Below the pieces are notes generated by a model. That model worked only from the letters and a program-made list of their open reading frames with translations, ran no database searches and was not told the DNA's origin. From Chlorogloeopsis sp038404745 (GTDB lineage Bacteria; Cyanobacteriota; Cyanobacteriia; Cyanobacteriales; Nostocaceae): a stretch of DNA of 64,000 nt. The stretch covers positions 253,533 to 317,532 of the forward strand of contig NZ_JAYKTT020000088.1 of the NCBI RefSeq assembly GCF_038404745.2. The letters are read 5' to 3'. The position numbers were made by a program, and so were the translations under genes. This document shows, piece after piece, positions 42,933-52,636 of this stretch. Numbering within the stretch: position 1 is the stretch's first letter; every line of letters begins with the position of its first letter.

Positions 42933-43688
42933 CTATAAACTGTTTCAGAACAAGTTATTTAATCATTGACAAGCACGCACCACAAAAATTTGAGTACTAC
43001 CCCCATTTTTCCGGACAACCTAATAAAGTAGTAAGAAAAAGTTTATGATAGTAATCTTAAAATATAATTTATACTTTTAAAATTATATTTATACTTAAAA
43101 ATAGTCGCCTTTGCTACTAGAACTTACTCCGGCTACACATCCCAAAAACCCGTATTTGATTCAAAAAAGAATATGTGATGTTTGAAAAACAATCTTTATT
43201 TAGCCATCACACATACAGCTACCTAATTTTTGATTGTAGTTATTAGCACTAAATAATTTACCATTGATTCGTTGTTGCTGCAAAAATACTTACTTTCCTT
43301 ACCTGGTTGTTGAAAAAGACTTCATTAGGTATTCTTTGGGGTATAAAATTACAATTAGTAACTAATCATGAGCAAATATCTGTCTAAAGGCAGATTTGTT
43401 TAATATCAAAAAGTTCTTGTTTTAGTAGAAAATACACGAAATACTGATTGGTGCAGTCAGGAGAATACAAAGTAATAAATAACGCCTTTAGTTTTTCCAA
43501 AATCGTTTTTCGTCATAGAGTTAAGACAAAGACCGCTGCTGTTTACCAAACATCAAAGCTATGTAAGCCGCCAAGCAGCTTGATGTAGACTACATTTCTA
43601 CGTAATAGCTTTAGGAAACCAATCTTCATTTGTGAAAGTCTGGTTTCAAAATGGGTAACAGCAACAGCCCCTACTAGCCCGATCACCT

Positions 43689-44294
43689 ATGCTAAAAGTT
43701 ATGCACTCTGCCGCTAACTCACCCACTCCAACTCCCCAGTGGGAGGACTTAATTAAACTCCCAGCCCCAAATTCAGTTCAGTGGGATAACATCAAAACCC
43801 AATTAGATTTGGTGCTGTTGGCGCTAGAAACTTTGACTGGCATTGGCTCCGAGGCAATGCTTTCAGCGGCAATTGATCTGAATTTAGAGTCAAGAGTGCC
43901 AGATCGTGTAGCGCTATGGCGACTGCGCCAATCAAATCCGCTACGCAAAGGTCAAGGAGGGCGAAAAAAGCTCGATGTAGAAGAAGCGCGGGCGCTTGTT
44001 CTCATTACTTGCTACCTTGCCCAACAGCACCAAGAGTTGATTCGTCGTGCTGTTGGTTTGTTAGAACAGATGGCGGAAAATAACCGGGAACCTCATCAGG
44101 CTGCTTTACTTGGAGATTATATCGATGCTTTCTGCAACACCTACCAAGAGCGGATGGAGGAGGAATCGACAATCTCTACAGATGAACTAACCCACCTAGC
44201 TTTAAAACTGCTGATAGATTTACTTTTTTACAGTGGTTCTGGTGGACACCGTCGCCTCTGGCTAGCACTTATAGACCGTTCAACTAAATTTTGA
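43689..44294 (+). CDS. DUF3038 family protein
   Basis: A 201-residue cyanobacteria-specific protein of unknown function. Recognisable segments are LDLVLLALETLTGIGSEAML, WRLRQSNPLRKGQGGRKKLD and ALKLLIDLLFYSGSGGHRRL. It has no membrane segment. It lies 25 bases upstream of the DUF4335 gene; this pairing is conserved in cyanobacteria, so the two proteins probably work together. The ATG at 43689 is followed by a near in-frame ATG at 43701 that is also possible. Confidence 0.85.
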   Translation: MLKVMHSAANSPTPTPQWEDLIKLPAPNSVQWDNIKTQLDLVLLALETLTGIGSEAMLSAAIDLNLESRVPDRVALWRLRQSNPLRKGQGGRKKLDVEEARALVLITCYLAQQHQELIRRAVGLLEQMAENNREPHQAALLGDYIDAFCNTYQERMEEESTISTDELTHLALKLLIDLLFYSGSGGHRRLWLALIDRSTKF

Positions 44295-44319
44295 AAATGT
44301 CCTGCTTGTATTTCCTGCC

Positions 44320-45948
44320 ATGCCTCTAACAAATTCTGTCATCCGTCGGTACACACCACCTACTTGCACGCTAGAAGTATTGGCGCAAAGCTCACCTTTA
44401 TCCCGTTGGGTAGGAAAGTCAGTCCTAAAGCAGCTGCGTTTTGAGCTACGCTTTGACGATCCACAATTGCCAGAAGAACAGAGGGTTGTAATTCGGGGCG
44501 ATCGCGATCAACTGGAAGCTTTGTGTGCAGCGGTAACAAACTACGTGCAGGAATTCCTTCAAATGCCTCCTGAGAAGTTTTGGGCAACTTTCTCAGGCTT
44601 CGATGATTCAAGCAAAATCTCTGACAGTCCAGAATTACAAGAACAATTTCAATCTTCTCAAGCAATTCAAACTTTAAACACTTTTAATACTCAAATACCG
44701 GGTACACAAATACCAGGAACAGAAATATATATAAAACCCAGTAACCATTTAACTCATAATTTGTTTCTTGGTTCTTTAGGTTACCAGGTATCGACTCCTG
44801 TCATTAAACTCAGCCTACTGCAACTATTTGATTTAGCAACTGCCTTAGATGAATACTCGGCTGATGTCTTGGCACTACCGACTCTCTATCAAAGAAAATC
44901 ATCTTTTCCAATTCCTGCTTGGGCATCTGTAGCAGCAGTGTTGGTATTGGGTGTGGGTTTGTTGCCCTTAGCTTTACAATACACTAGCAACAGGAAAGAA
45001 CCGCAAACAGCCAAGCAACCTTCAGCAACAGAAGAGAATATTGCCTTAGAACCTTCGCCTTTATTAAATCTGCCCAATCCCACACCTGCGCTGACTCCAG
45101 CAGATCAATTACCGCCGCTAGCCTTTGGCTCTGGGCTGCCGATTCCTAGTTCTACTTTACCCCAAAATCCTCAAGCGCTTCCACCAAACCAGTCTGCTGT
45201 ACCGCCCATATCTTCTACCCTTCCTTCAACTTCATCACCTACTCAAAACACTTTCCCATCAGCCTCCAAATCACCCTCAGGTAGTGTTTTTAACATTCCG
45301 CAAACAACGGCACAAAATCTTCCTAACTCTCAGGCAAAGAATACACCACAAACACTGACAAAGCCGGAAGCAGCCATTCAACCCCCCAATTCCCTGAAAA
45401 CTCAGCAGGGTACTGTGTCTACTTCCACAGGTCAAAGATTGCCTTCAACTTTACCTGCCACTACAAGCAACTTACCCTCTGGGGGTATTCAAGTTCCCCC
45501 ATCCCCAAATGTTGCCTCTATGCCTAATATTCCTACAGGCAGTGCTAATACCCAAGCGAGTTCACCAACCAACTCTTCAGTTTCAGCTAATGGTAGTTCC
45601 AAATTAGTTGAGAGATTAAGAGCAAATCGTAACTCCAGCACAACCGTTGCCACTGGTACGTTATTTGATACAGCGCAGGTGGCAGAAGCGAGAGAATATC
45701 TCAGAAAACGTTGGCAACCACCTGGCTCGTTAAAGCAGGCACTAGAGTACAGTTTAATTGTTGGTGTTGACGGCACTATTGAACGTATATTTCCGATCGG
45801 AAAAGCTGCCAGAGAATATGTTGATCGCACGGGTATGCCTTTAATTGGTGAACCCTTTGTTTCTCCAAGTAGAAGTGGACAAGCGATGAGAATTCGGGCT
45901 GTGCTCAATCCTGATGGTAAAGTGCAGACTTTCCCGGAGACTGAGTAA
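44320..45948 (+). CDS. DUF4335 family protein with a proline/serine-rich linker
   Basis: A 542-residue protein. Residues 1-180 are the DUF4335 domain (NSVIRRYTPPTCTLEVLAQS, LRFELRFDDPQLPEEQRVVI). A single membrane helix follows at about 206-222 (WASVAAVLVLGVGLLPLAL), then about 220 residues of Pro/Ser/Gln/Asn-rich linker, and a conserved C-terminal domain (about 440-540: LRKRWQPPGSLKQALEYSLI). The arrangement suggests a membrane-anchored protein spanning the periplasm, TonB-like in shape. The function is unknown; it is in an operon with DUF3038. Confidence 0.85.
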   Translation: MPLTNSVIRRYTPPTCTLEVLAQSSPLSRWVGKSVLKQLRFELRFDDPQLPEEQRVVIRGDRDQLEALCAAVTNYVQEFLQMPPEKFWATFSGFDDSSKISDSPELQEQFQSSQAIQTLNTFNTQIPGTQIPGTEIYIKPSNHLTHNLFLGSLGYQVSTPVIKLSLLQLFDLATALDEYSADVLALPTLYQRKSSFPIPAWASVAAVLVLGVGLLPLALQYTSNRKEPQTAKQPSATEENIALEPSPLLNLPNPTPALTPADQLPPLAFGSGLPIPSSTLPQNPQALPPNQSAVPPISSTLPSTSSPTQNTFPSASKSPSGSVFNIPQTTAQNLPNSQAKNTPQTLTKPEAAIQPPNSLKTQQGTVSTSTGQRLPSTLPATTSNLPSGGIQVPPSPNVASMPNIPTGSANTQASSPTNSSVSANGSSKLVERLRANRNSSTTVATGTLFDTAQVAEAREYLRKRWQPPGSLKQALEYSLIVGVDGTIERIFPIGKAAREYVDRTGMPLIGEPFVSPSRSGQAMRIRAVLNPDGKVQTFPETE

Positions 45949-46162
45949 TTAGACTTCTTGCGACAATTAGGATCTAGCTTAATTACAACCGCAGATGGAT
46001 ACCGATAAAATCTGTGTCCATCTGTAGTCGATTGCTCTGAATTTAGGACTTACGCAAAATCTCTCTAAAATCCTCTTGACTCCGTGTTCTCCGCGTTCTC
46101 TGCGGTTAATTACTCTATAACTCGTGTACAAGTCCTAAAATTGTCTGATTTCAAAAAACAAA

Positions 46163-46183
46163 AGGACTGGTTACACCAGCCCT
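46163..46183. terminator. Hairpin between the convergent DUF4335 and ferredoxin genes
   Basis: AGGACTGG-TTACA-CCAGCCCT pairs with one mismatch and has A-rich sequence on one side and ATTTT on the other. It lies 31 bases past the minus-strand ferredoxin stop and could serve both genes. Confidence 0.6.
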
Positions 46184-46213
46184 GAATTTTCAAATGATCT
46201 TGAAAATTATAAT

Positions 46214-46675
46214 TTAATAACGAGATTTTTTTTGTTTTAATTTGAGTTTTTTACGCCGTCGCTGTGCAGCTGCAACTGCACCTTCTACCGGATACCCAAC
46301 AACTGGAATTACCTGATATCTACGTTCTTCTTCTAACTTTTTGAGTTCGGTGTAGTCAACCCAGTGGATGCAATCAACTGGACAAGTATCAATTGCTTCT
46401 TGAACTAGCTCCTCTGGATCAGCATCTTGGCGCATCACACGCGATCGCCCGTAATCCGGCTCAATGTAAAAAGTATTACGGGCAACAAAAGCGCAGTGTT
46501 TGCAACCAATACAGGTGATTTCATCAACATACACACCTTTCTGGCGCAACATACCCCCTAGTTCTGGCTCTAAACCAGAGCGTTCAGGAGCATCTCGCAA
46601 AAAACCGCCTAATTCTGGCTCCAAACCGGATCTATTGTCTTCTTGTTCTTCCAGCGACGGCGAAAAATCAGACAT
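46214..46675 (-). CDS. 4Fe-4S ferredoxin with a duplicated SGLEPELGG motif
   Basis: A 153-residue ferredoxin-type protein. The cluster ligands are CIGCKHC (about 58-64) and CPVDC (about 100-104), enough for one [4Fe-4S] cluster. Before them the motif RSGLEPELGG(F/M)LR occurs twice, 16 residues apart. The C-terminus is strongly basic (QRRRKKLKLKQKKSRY). Its stop side faces DUF4335; its start abuts the stop of ycf35. With ycf35 and DUF2997 it forms a three-gene unit found in many cyanobacteria. The partner enzyme is unknown. Confidence 0.87.
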   Translation of the reverse strand: MSDFSPSLEEQEDNRSGLEPELGGFLRDAPERSGLEPELGGMLRQKGVYVDEITCIGCKHCAFVARNTFYIEPDYGRSRVMRQDADPEELVQEAIDTCPVDCIHWVDYTELKKLEEERRYQVIPVVGYPVEGAVAAAQRRRKKLKLKQKKSRY

Positions 46676-47061
46676 TACGCACTCCAGCGCTGCACTACTA
46701 AGCGAATTGAACCATCTTGATTTTGCTGTTGTTCAGCAACTTGAAAGCCAGCACGAGTAGATTCTTTTACTACTGTATTGTAAGCATATCGCTGCGTTAC
46801 CTGACGCAAAAATCCTTCCACTGACAAATCTTGTTGCCAATATTGCAAGTCAGCTACCAATTCGTATTCTTTGCCATTCCATCTAAAGCCTACGTCATAA
46901 CCATTATCTTGCTCAATAGTAATCTCGGCAGCATGGGTTTGACCGCGATAACCACGTACTTCGCGCGGCCCTTGCTTCCAGTCTATGCCCAAGTCTGTGA
47001 GAGCATCTTGCAAAGATTCAAGGTTACGAATTTGGGTTTTAATTTGGCTAAAGTGTGACAT
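46675..47061 (-). CDS. ycf35: Ycf35 / DUF1257 family protein
   Basis: A 128-residue protein matching DUF1257, the Ycf35 of red-algal and other plastids. Motifs are MSHFSQIKTQIRNLESLQDA, REVRGYRGQTHAAEI, YDVGFRWNGKEYELVADLQY and RQVTQRYAYNTVV. The function is unknown. It lies between DUF2997 and the ferredoxin on the same strand and touches the ferredoxin start, so the three genes are probably one operon. Confidence 0.9.
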   Translation of the reverse strand: MSHFSQIKTQIRNLESLQDALTDLGIDWKQGPREVRGYRGQTHAAEITIEQDNGYDVGFRWNGKEYELVADLQYWQQDLSVEGFLRQVTQRYAYNTVVKESTRAGFQVAEQQQNQDGSIRLVVQRWSA

Positions 47062-47101
47062 GGTGGTTGTGAATTAATGAAACTAAACTATGTTTGTAAA
47101 C

Positions 47102-47311
47102 TTACCAATCGCTGAAAGCGTTTTGTGTATTCACCACTCCAGATTGTTGTACCTTTGTGGCGAAAAATTCTGAGGTTGACTGTTGACTGAGCACTTGCCC
47201 TAGCTGTGCCTCTATTGCCGCAGTAACTTCTGCACAGGAAGCACCCACAATGCCAGTGACTTTTTCTTGTACCCTACCATCTGGATAAATAATAAATTCT
47301 AATGTCTCCAT
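47102..47311 (-). CDS. DUF2997 family protein
   Basis: About 69 residues from the ATG at 47311; a start six codons upstream is open but gives a non-family extension. The DUF2997 core is METLEFIIYPDGRVQEKVTG followed by GASCAEVTAAIEAQLG. It is the first gene of the DUF2997-ycf35-ferredoxin unit, 40 bases ahead of ycf35. Its function is unknown. Confidence 0.85.
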   Translation of the reverse strand: METLEFIIYPDGRVQEKVTGIVGASCAEVTAAIEAQLGQVLSQQSTSEFFATKVQQSGVVNTQNAFSDW

Positions 47312-48029
47312 GCTCTTGGCCAACCACAAATAGTATGCTTGGACGGTACTGCTCTAGCAAAAAGCTACAAATCATAGCCAACAGGAACAGCGTTTTCCCT
47401 TAGCTACAAATTTGCCATTTGTTAACTAATGTTCCATCTCTCAAAATATATATCTCAAAAAATTTACAAAACTTATTGATTTAATTAGTCAATACATTTG
47501 TTATATGTAAGTTTCTCTTAACCTAATCTAGAAGTCAAGCTCAAAATTTAACAAAATCCTCAATGACAAAAGACTGCGAAACAAGCAGCTACGGTACTAA
47601 AAGAATTAGCTAGAATGAGAAATTAAAAATTTTATTGAAAATATTTATCATTACTATTCGATTAATCCAATAAAATTAGCCACAAGTCTGAACTAGATCA
47701 GAAATTTTCAACAACATCACCGAACTTACCAGAATCTAAGCTCCCATAGAGGAACAGATCAGTCAAAGAGAACTCAGGTTGAGAAGGTAGTACAGTGCAA
47801 AATGCAAAAACATATCTGGAAAGGAAATAACCCAGGATAATAGAATCTTGTCAAGGTAAGACTTAGCTTGAGCTAGTCTGCTCTGTATCTTTCTGAAGTC
47901 ACAAATTTTAAGATTAATTATTTAGCGAGATGGCACTATTGTGGCTTCGTTTACAATACTCCCTCAATTGAGGTAGACAAAGCAGGGGTTTCTCTAGAGC
48001 TAGGTTAAGCTTTTATTCAACTGAGCTAA
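47312..48029. other. Intergenic stretch, nothing recognised
   Basis: About 720 bases between two divergent genes. It is A+T-rich with no repeat family or reading frame that I can support. Two promoters are expected. Confidence 0.5.
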
Positions 48030-49058
48030 TTGACCATGAATGCAGAGCAAGTAATGGATTTCACCAATTTTCCAACAGCGAAGCGTATCGGAGTACTAGG
48101 CTTTGGCGGGTTAGGGCAAGCTGCTGCCAAAGTACTTGATCCTAAAACAGAAATGATTTTAGTCGCAGTAGCAGACCAAAAAGGTTATGCTTACTCTCCA
48201 GAGGGATTAAATACCAAAGAGTGTATAGCCACTTACCATTGTCAAGGTTCGGTCGGCTACTTAGATGTATTTGGTACTTTAACTAACTATAGTATTCAGG
48301 ATTTAATTGAAAGTGGTCATCCTGTAGATGGCTACTTTTTGGCATTACCAAACCTACCGAATGACTTTATTCCCTCTGTTGCTCAACAGTTTATTAAATC
48401 CGGTTGGCGCGGGGTGCTAGTTGATGCTATTAAGCGCACCAGCGCAGTAGAACAGCTACTAGAAATGAAAGAAGAACTGCAAGCCGCAGGGATTACATAT
48501 CTAACGGGCTGCGGAGCAACCCCAGGATTGTTAACAGCAGCAGCAGCCTTGGCAGCGCAAAGCTACAGCGAAATTCATCAAGTGGAAATAACCTTTGGAG
48601 TAGGGATTGCTAACTGGGAGGCTTACCGCGCCACCATCCGCGAAGATATTGCCCACATGCCTGGTTACAGCACAGAAACTGCCAGGGTAATGACTGATCC
48701 AGAAGTAGAGGCACTTTTGGATCAAACTAATGGCGTGTTGACATTAGAAAATATGGAACACGCCGATGATGTGATGTTGGAATTAGCCGGAATTTGTTCG
48801 CGCGATCGCGTTACAGTTGGCGGTGTTGTCGATACTCGCAATCCCAAAAAGCCTCTCAGTACTAACGTGAAGATTACAGGTCGTACCTTTGAGGGTAAAA
48901 TTTCCACTCATACCTTCACACTAGGTGATGAAACTAGTATGGCAGCAAACGTGTGCGGCCCAGCCTTTGGCTATCTCAAAGCAGGTATAGGATTACATCA
49001 GCGCGGCATTCATGGAATATTCACTGCTGCTGAAATTATGCCTCAGTTTGTAAAGTAA
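48030..49058 (+). CDS. Saccharopine dehydrogenase-like oxidoreductase
   Basis: A 342-residue protein with an N-terminal Rossmann motif, IGVLGFGGLGQAA (about 20-32, GxGxxG), and a C-terminal catalytic-type domain (TYLTGCGATPGLLTAAAAL, GHTFTLGDETSM-like end). It resembles saccharopine dehydrogenase-like proteins of cyanobacteria; the substrate is unknown, and a role in lysine metabolism should not be assumed. ATG at 48036 is an alternative start two codons on. GGGACTA heptamers follow the stop. Confidence 0.75.
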   Translation: MTMNAEQVMDFTNFPTAKRIGVLGFGGLGQAAAKVLDPKTEMILVAVADQKGYAYSPEGLNTKECIATYHCQGSVGYLDVFGTLTNYSIQDLIESGHPVDGYFLALPNLPNDFIPSVAQQFIKSGWRGVLVDAIKRTSAVEQLLEMKEELQAAGITYLTGCGATPGLLTAAAALAAQSYSEIHQVEITFGVGIANWEAYRATIREDIAHMPGYSTETARVMTDPEVEALLDQTNGVLTLENMEHADDVMLELAGICSRDRVTVGGVVDTRNPKKPLSTNVKITGRTFEGKISTHTFTLGDETSMAANVCGPAFGYLKAGIGLHQRGIHGIFTAAEIMPQFVK

Positions 49059-49090
49059 GGGACTAGAGACTAGGGACTAGGGACTAGTAT
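49059..49090. repeat. GGGACTA short tandem repeat
   Basis: GGGACTAGAGACTAGGGACT and AGGGACTAGTAT form four heptamers right after the stop of the dehydrogenase gene. The related tract TAGCCCCTAGTCCCTAGCCC at 49490-49520 forms the end of the next minus-strand gene. Confidence 0.7.
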
Positions 49091-49101
49091 ACAACTACTC
49101 T

Positions 49102-49467
49102 TTAGTTCCTATTCTTGCTTTCAGAGACTTTTGCAGTCCCCGTAGTAACTATCTCATCTGTCTTTACTAAAGTTTTATGTAATTGTTCCTTTTCTACGTA
49201 TGCTCGTCTTTGAGCTAGTACAAGCTGAGTTTCCAATTCTGCTAGTGAACCCAATGCAATTGATAAGTAATGCAAAAATTCCCTACTTGATTCCCTTGCG
49301 TGTCCTTTCGCTATGATAGATGGTATAAAAACTGCCGCTCTCTACATTTGGCTAGAAAGTTGGTATAACTCGTGTTTTGGAAAACTCTCCGTAATACAAT
49401 AAATTTGTTCAGCTAAATCGATACTAAACTGCCAAGCCTTTAAGTCTTGATAGCTTTTAATACTCAT
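49102..49467 (-). pseudogene. Decayed four-helix-bundle (23S rRNA IVP-like) protein gene
   Basis: The minus-strand frame from ATG 49467 reads SYQDLKAWQFSIDLAEQIYC, PKHELYQLSSQM, then TAG, then RAAVFIPSIIAKGHARESSR, EFLHYLSIALGSLAELETQL. This is the S23/IVP family, whose consensus is SSQMxRAAVSIPSNIAEGH. The TAG stands where the family has Arg or Gln. Near 49140 the family ending GLQKSLKAR continues in another frame, so a second lesion is present. Confidence 0.75.
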
Positions 49468-49496
49468 TGAAACCTCTTATTTCCAATTCCTAGCCC

Positions 49497-50054
49497 CTAG
49501 TCCCTAGCCCCTAGCCCCTCTTCTTTACTTCTCTCTTCATCAAACATCGATTCTGGGACTTGAATTACAAATGATAAATCGGCTCCTACCAAACCTCTTT
49601 GAATGCGTTCTGGCGTCTCTGGAAAAACCACAAACAAAGGATATACAGTACTAGTTCCCTCACTCAAAATATGCTTGTAGCGGAAGGGCATCAGCCATTC
49701 ATAACTTTTATCTAGCCAAACTTGTGTTTGTCGCCACCGCGCCAATAAATCAGAAAAATCTTCGTGAGGACGATGAATAAAAATAATAATTTCAGATCCG
49801 GTTTTGATTTTCCACTCTGGATCGCAAGTCAAAATTGCTAAATCGCAAGGTAAGCAAATTGCCTCTGCTGAGTTTTTTATGTCTTGGCGCAGACGAACTA
49901 TTGGCAGTGGAATAGTGATAATGCTTTCATCCGGACGACGCAGACTGGGAATCATCTCCAGGTATGGGCGGTGCAGCTTTAAAAGAGCGATCGCGCTGAG
50001 ATTATTACTATACTCTGCTAAACAAGCTTCATAATGACATTTTTGCACAGGCAT
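49497..50054 (-). CDS. Hypothetical protein
   Basis: A 185-residue protein I do not recognise. It is mixed alpha/beta with no signal peptide or membrane helix. Segments such as IPLPIVRLRQDIKNSAEAIC, KIKTGSEIIIFIHRPHEDFS and DKSYEWLMPFRYKHILSEGT look like a conserved soluble fold. The last 12 residues (RSKEEGLGARD) are encoded by a CCCTAG-type short repeat, so the natural C-terminus may have been extended. It lies just downstream of pilC on the same strand with a gap of 68 bases, so co-transcription is possible. Confidence 0.65.
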   Translation of the reverse strand: MPVQKCHYEACLAEYSNNLSAIALLKLHRPYLEMIPSLRRPDESIITIPLPIVRLRQDIKNSAEAICLPCDLAILTCDPEWKIKTGSEIIIFIHRPHEDFSDLLARWRQTQVWLDKSYEWLMPFRYKHILSEGTSTVYPLFVVFPETPERIQRGLVGADLSFVIQVPESMFDEERSKEEGLGARD

Positions 50055-50122
50055 TATTTTAAAAAGGATGAAGTGTAAAGAGTGAAGGATGAAACATGAA
50101 AAATTTCAGCCTTCATCTGTTC

Positions 50123-51343
50123 TTAGCCCAGTTTCTCGAAGACTTTAAACATAGGCAGATACATTGCCAACAAAATCGTACCAACCATCCCTCCCAAAAC
50201 CACAATCATCAGTGGTTCCAAAACACTAGTTAAGGCTTTGACTGCTTGTTCTACTTCATCTTCATAGAAATCGGCAATTTTCATTAACATCCCATCTATT
50301 TCTCCAGTTTCTTCCCCAATACTGATCATCTGAATAGCCATAGGGGGAAAAACCTTATCTTTTTGTAATGCCAAACTGATCATCCCTCCTTGTTGAATAT
50401 CTGAACGGGCTGCTTCTATTGCGTTAGCAACCATCTGGTTTCCAGAGGTATCCCGCACAATTTCTAAGGAAGTGAGAATTGGAACACCTGAACGAGTTAA
50501 GGCACCAAAAGTGCGGCTAAAGCGAGCAACCGATGATTTTTGGATTAAATCTCCAAATAAAGGCATTTTCAGGGAAAGACGGTCAATAGTTTCCTTACCT
50601 ACGCGAGTTTTATAGTACTGTTTGTAAGCAATTCCTGCTGCGATGAAAATACCAATGATTACTAAAACCCGCCAACTTCGCAAAACTTCACTACAAGTCA
50701 TCAAGAATTGTGTTAAGGCTGGTAATTCAGTACCTAACTCTTTGAAAATATTGGCAAATATGGGAATCAAAAAAACTGTCATCCCAATAAAGATAGCTGT
50801 GGCTAAAAAACCCACCACCACTGGATAAGCCAGCGCTGATTTAATTTGGTTTTGTAATCGGGCAATATCCTCTAATAACTTGGATAAGCGATTTAGAACT
50901 TCATCCAAAACACCTCCAACTTCGCCAGCCTGAACCATGCTGACATACAAATTATCAAAACAATCAGGATGCTTGCGCATTGCCTCTGAAAGGTTTACCC
51001 CATTTTGGACTTCGCTGCTAATATCCAAAAGGGCTTGTTTCAGCTTAGGATTGCTACACTGTTCAGACAGTACCCCTAAACTTCTAACTATCGCCACTCC
51101 TGCATTTACCAAAGCTGCAAATTGACGAGAAAAAACGGCTTTATCTTTAACGGAAACCTTCGTTAATGACATCTGAATTTTTTTCAGATCGAAGCTTCCA
51201 AATCCTTTAGACGTTTTCAAATCTTGGATAATAAAACCCTGTTGCCTAAGATTAGTACGTGCTTGCGCTAATGTTTCTGCAACAATTGTTTCAGTTTTTG
51301 ATTTTCCTTGTGAATCCCGAACACGAGCAACAAATGTGGGCAT
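50123..51343 (-). CDS. pilC: Type IV pilus inner-membrane platform protein PilC
   Basis: A 406-residue type II secretion F-domain protein, the membrane platform turned by the PilB/PilT motors. Two F domains are visible (about 65-190 and 270-395), with membrane helices near 170-195, 218-240 and 375-395. Family motifs include FSRQFAALVNAGVAIVRSL, MVQAGEVGGVLDEVL and MISIGEETGEIDGML. It is the third gene of pilB-pilT-pilC and is needed for twitching motility, hormogonium gliding or DNA uptake in relatives. Confidence 0.95.
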   Translation of the reverse strand: MPTFVARVRDSQGKSKTETIVAETLAQARTNLRQQGFIIQDLKTSKGFGSFDLKKIQMSLTKVSVKDKAVFSRQFAALVNAGVAIVRSLGVLSEQCSNPKLKQALLDISSEVQNGVNLSEAMRKHPDCFDNLYVSMVQAGEVGGVLDEVLNRLSKLLEDIARLQNQIKSALAYPVVVGFLATAIFIGMTVFLIPIFANIFKELGTELPALTQFLMTCSEVLRSWRVLVIIGIFIAAGIAYKQYYKTRVGKETIDRLSLKMPLFGDLIQKSSVARFSRTFGALTRSGVPILTSLEIVRDTSGNQMVANAIEAARSDIQQGGMISLALQKDKVFPPMAIQMISIGEETGEIDGMLMKIADFYEDEVEQAVKALTSVLEPLMIVVLGGMVGTILLAMYLPMFKVFEKLG

Positions 51344-51466
51344 GAATTTAACTCTATCTATGAGATGAAATTTATAATTATTAGTTGTTTATTCTCAAAT
51401 TTGTATTGTTAGTTGTTTGGAAATTAATAGTAAAAACCAAACAACAAGTCGCCAGTAACACTAGCT

Positions 51467-52591
51467 TTAGTGTGCTTTGACAGCAGCAACACCAGCTTTT
51501 CCAGCAGCAGATGGTGGGGCAGAACCAATTAAGCGTTGCACTTCATCTGGCTTAGAAGTTTTAGCCATAGCAGATTCAAATGAGATAGTTCCCTGTTTGT
51601 ACAAGTCGGCTAGAACTTTTTCTAAAGTTTGCATTCCCAATTTCCCGCCTGTTTGGATTGCGGAATAAATTTGGGCTGTTTTCCCTTCACGAATTAAGTT
51701 TGAAATAGCAGGAGTAACTATCATAATTTCCTGTGCCATTACCCTGCCAAACTCACCTGGTTTAGGATTTTTCTTAGAGACTAAAGTTTGACTAAATACG
51801 GCTACTAGTGAATTAGACAACTGCACTCGAATCTGAGTTTGTCTATCCGCAGGGAAAACGTCAATGATCCTGTCAACTGTTTGTGCAGCTGAACTAGTAT
51901 GTAAAGTTCCAAATACTAAGTGTCCAGTTTCAGCAGCAGAAATTGCCAGAGAAATAGTTTCTAAATCTCGCATTTCCCCAATCAGGATAATATCTGGATC
52001 TTCTCTTAAAGCCGCTCTTAAAGCATTAGCAAAACTTTTAGTATCTTCATTCAACTGTCGTTGGTGTACGAGGCTTTTGATTGGTTCGTAAACAAACTCA
52101 ATTGGGTCTTCTATTGTTAAAATATGTTCTGCTCGTGTGCGGTTAATCAGATCGATAATTGCTGCTAGGGTAGTTGTCTTTCCAGAACCTGTAGGCCCGG
52201 TAACCAAGATTAATCCTCTAGGCTTGTCTGCCATTTCCCGCACTACATCTGGCAAACCTAATTTATCAAAGTTGGGAATTTTAGAACTTAATGCCCGCAA
52301 GCAAGCTGCATAGGTACCGCGCTCTTTATAAACATTGACGCGAAAACGTGCCAATCCCTTAACACCATAGGAGCAATCTAACTCCCAATTCTGCTCTAGT
52401 GTCTTCCTTTGGGAGTTATTTAACATACTAAAAATCAACCTTTGGCATTGATCCCCAGACAAAGGTTCTTCCCCAATGGGAGTGAGTTTGCCACTAATAC
52501 GGAAATAAGGAGGCAAACCAGCGGATAAATGCATATCCGAACCTCCCATTTCAATCATCTGCTCCATTAAATCTTCAATCATCATTTCCAT
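51467..52591 (-). CDS. pilT: Type IV pilus retraction ATPase PilT
   Basis: A 374-residue hexameric ATPase that powers pilus retraction. Walker A is VTGPTGSGKTTTLA (about 130), the Asp box is LTIEDPIEFVY, Walker B is DPDIILIGEMRD (about 204), and the retraction-specific AIRNLIRE motif appears here as AISNLIREGK. It lies 45 bases after pilB and 123 bases before pilC on the same strand. Confidence 0.95.
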   Translation of the reverse strand: MEMMIEDLMEQMIEMGGSDMHLSAGLPPYFRISGKLTPIGEEPLSGDQCQRLIFSMLNNSQRKTLEQNWELDCSYGVKGLARFRVNVYKERGTYAACLRALSSKIPNFDKLGLPDVVREMADKPRGLILVTGPTGSGKTTTLAAIIDLINRTRAEHILTIEDPIEFVYEPIKSLVHQRQLNEDTKSFANALRAALREDPDIILIGEMRDLETISLAISAAETGHLVFGTLHTSSAAQTVDRIIDVFPADRQTQIRVQLSNSLVAVFSQTLVSKKNPKPGEFGRVMAQEIMIVTPAISNLIREGKTAQIYSAIQTGGKLGMQTLEKVLADLYKQGTISFESAMAKTSKPDEVQRLIGSAPPSAAGKAGVAAVKAH

Positions 52592-52636
52592 AGTTTTGGC
52601 TCCGATGTTATTGGTTGTTTGGCTAATAGCTAATGG

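Larger units (their letters stand above)
42173..43688. other. Gene desert of 1.5 kb with decayed sequence
   Basis: No intact gene is present. It contains a CCAGCCT palindrome (42255-42276), a frame with two hydrophobic segments broken by a stop (about 42377-42640, minus strand), and a site-2 protease remnant (42690-42932). The rest up to 43688 is A+T-rich and unrecognised. Confidence 0.6.
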
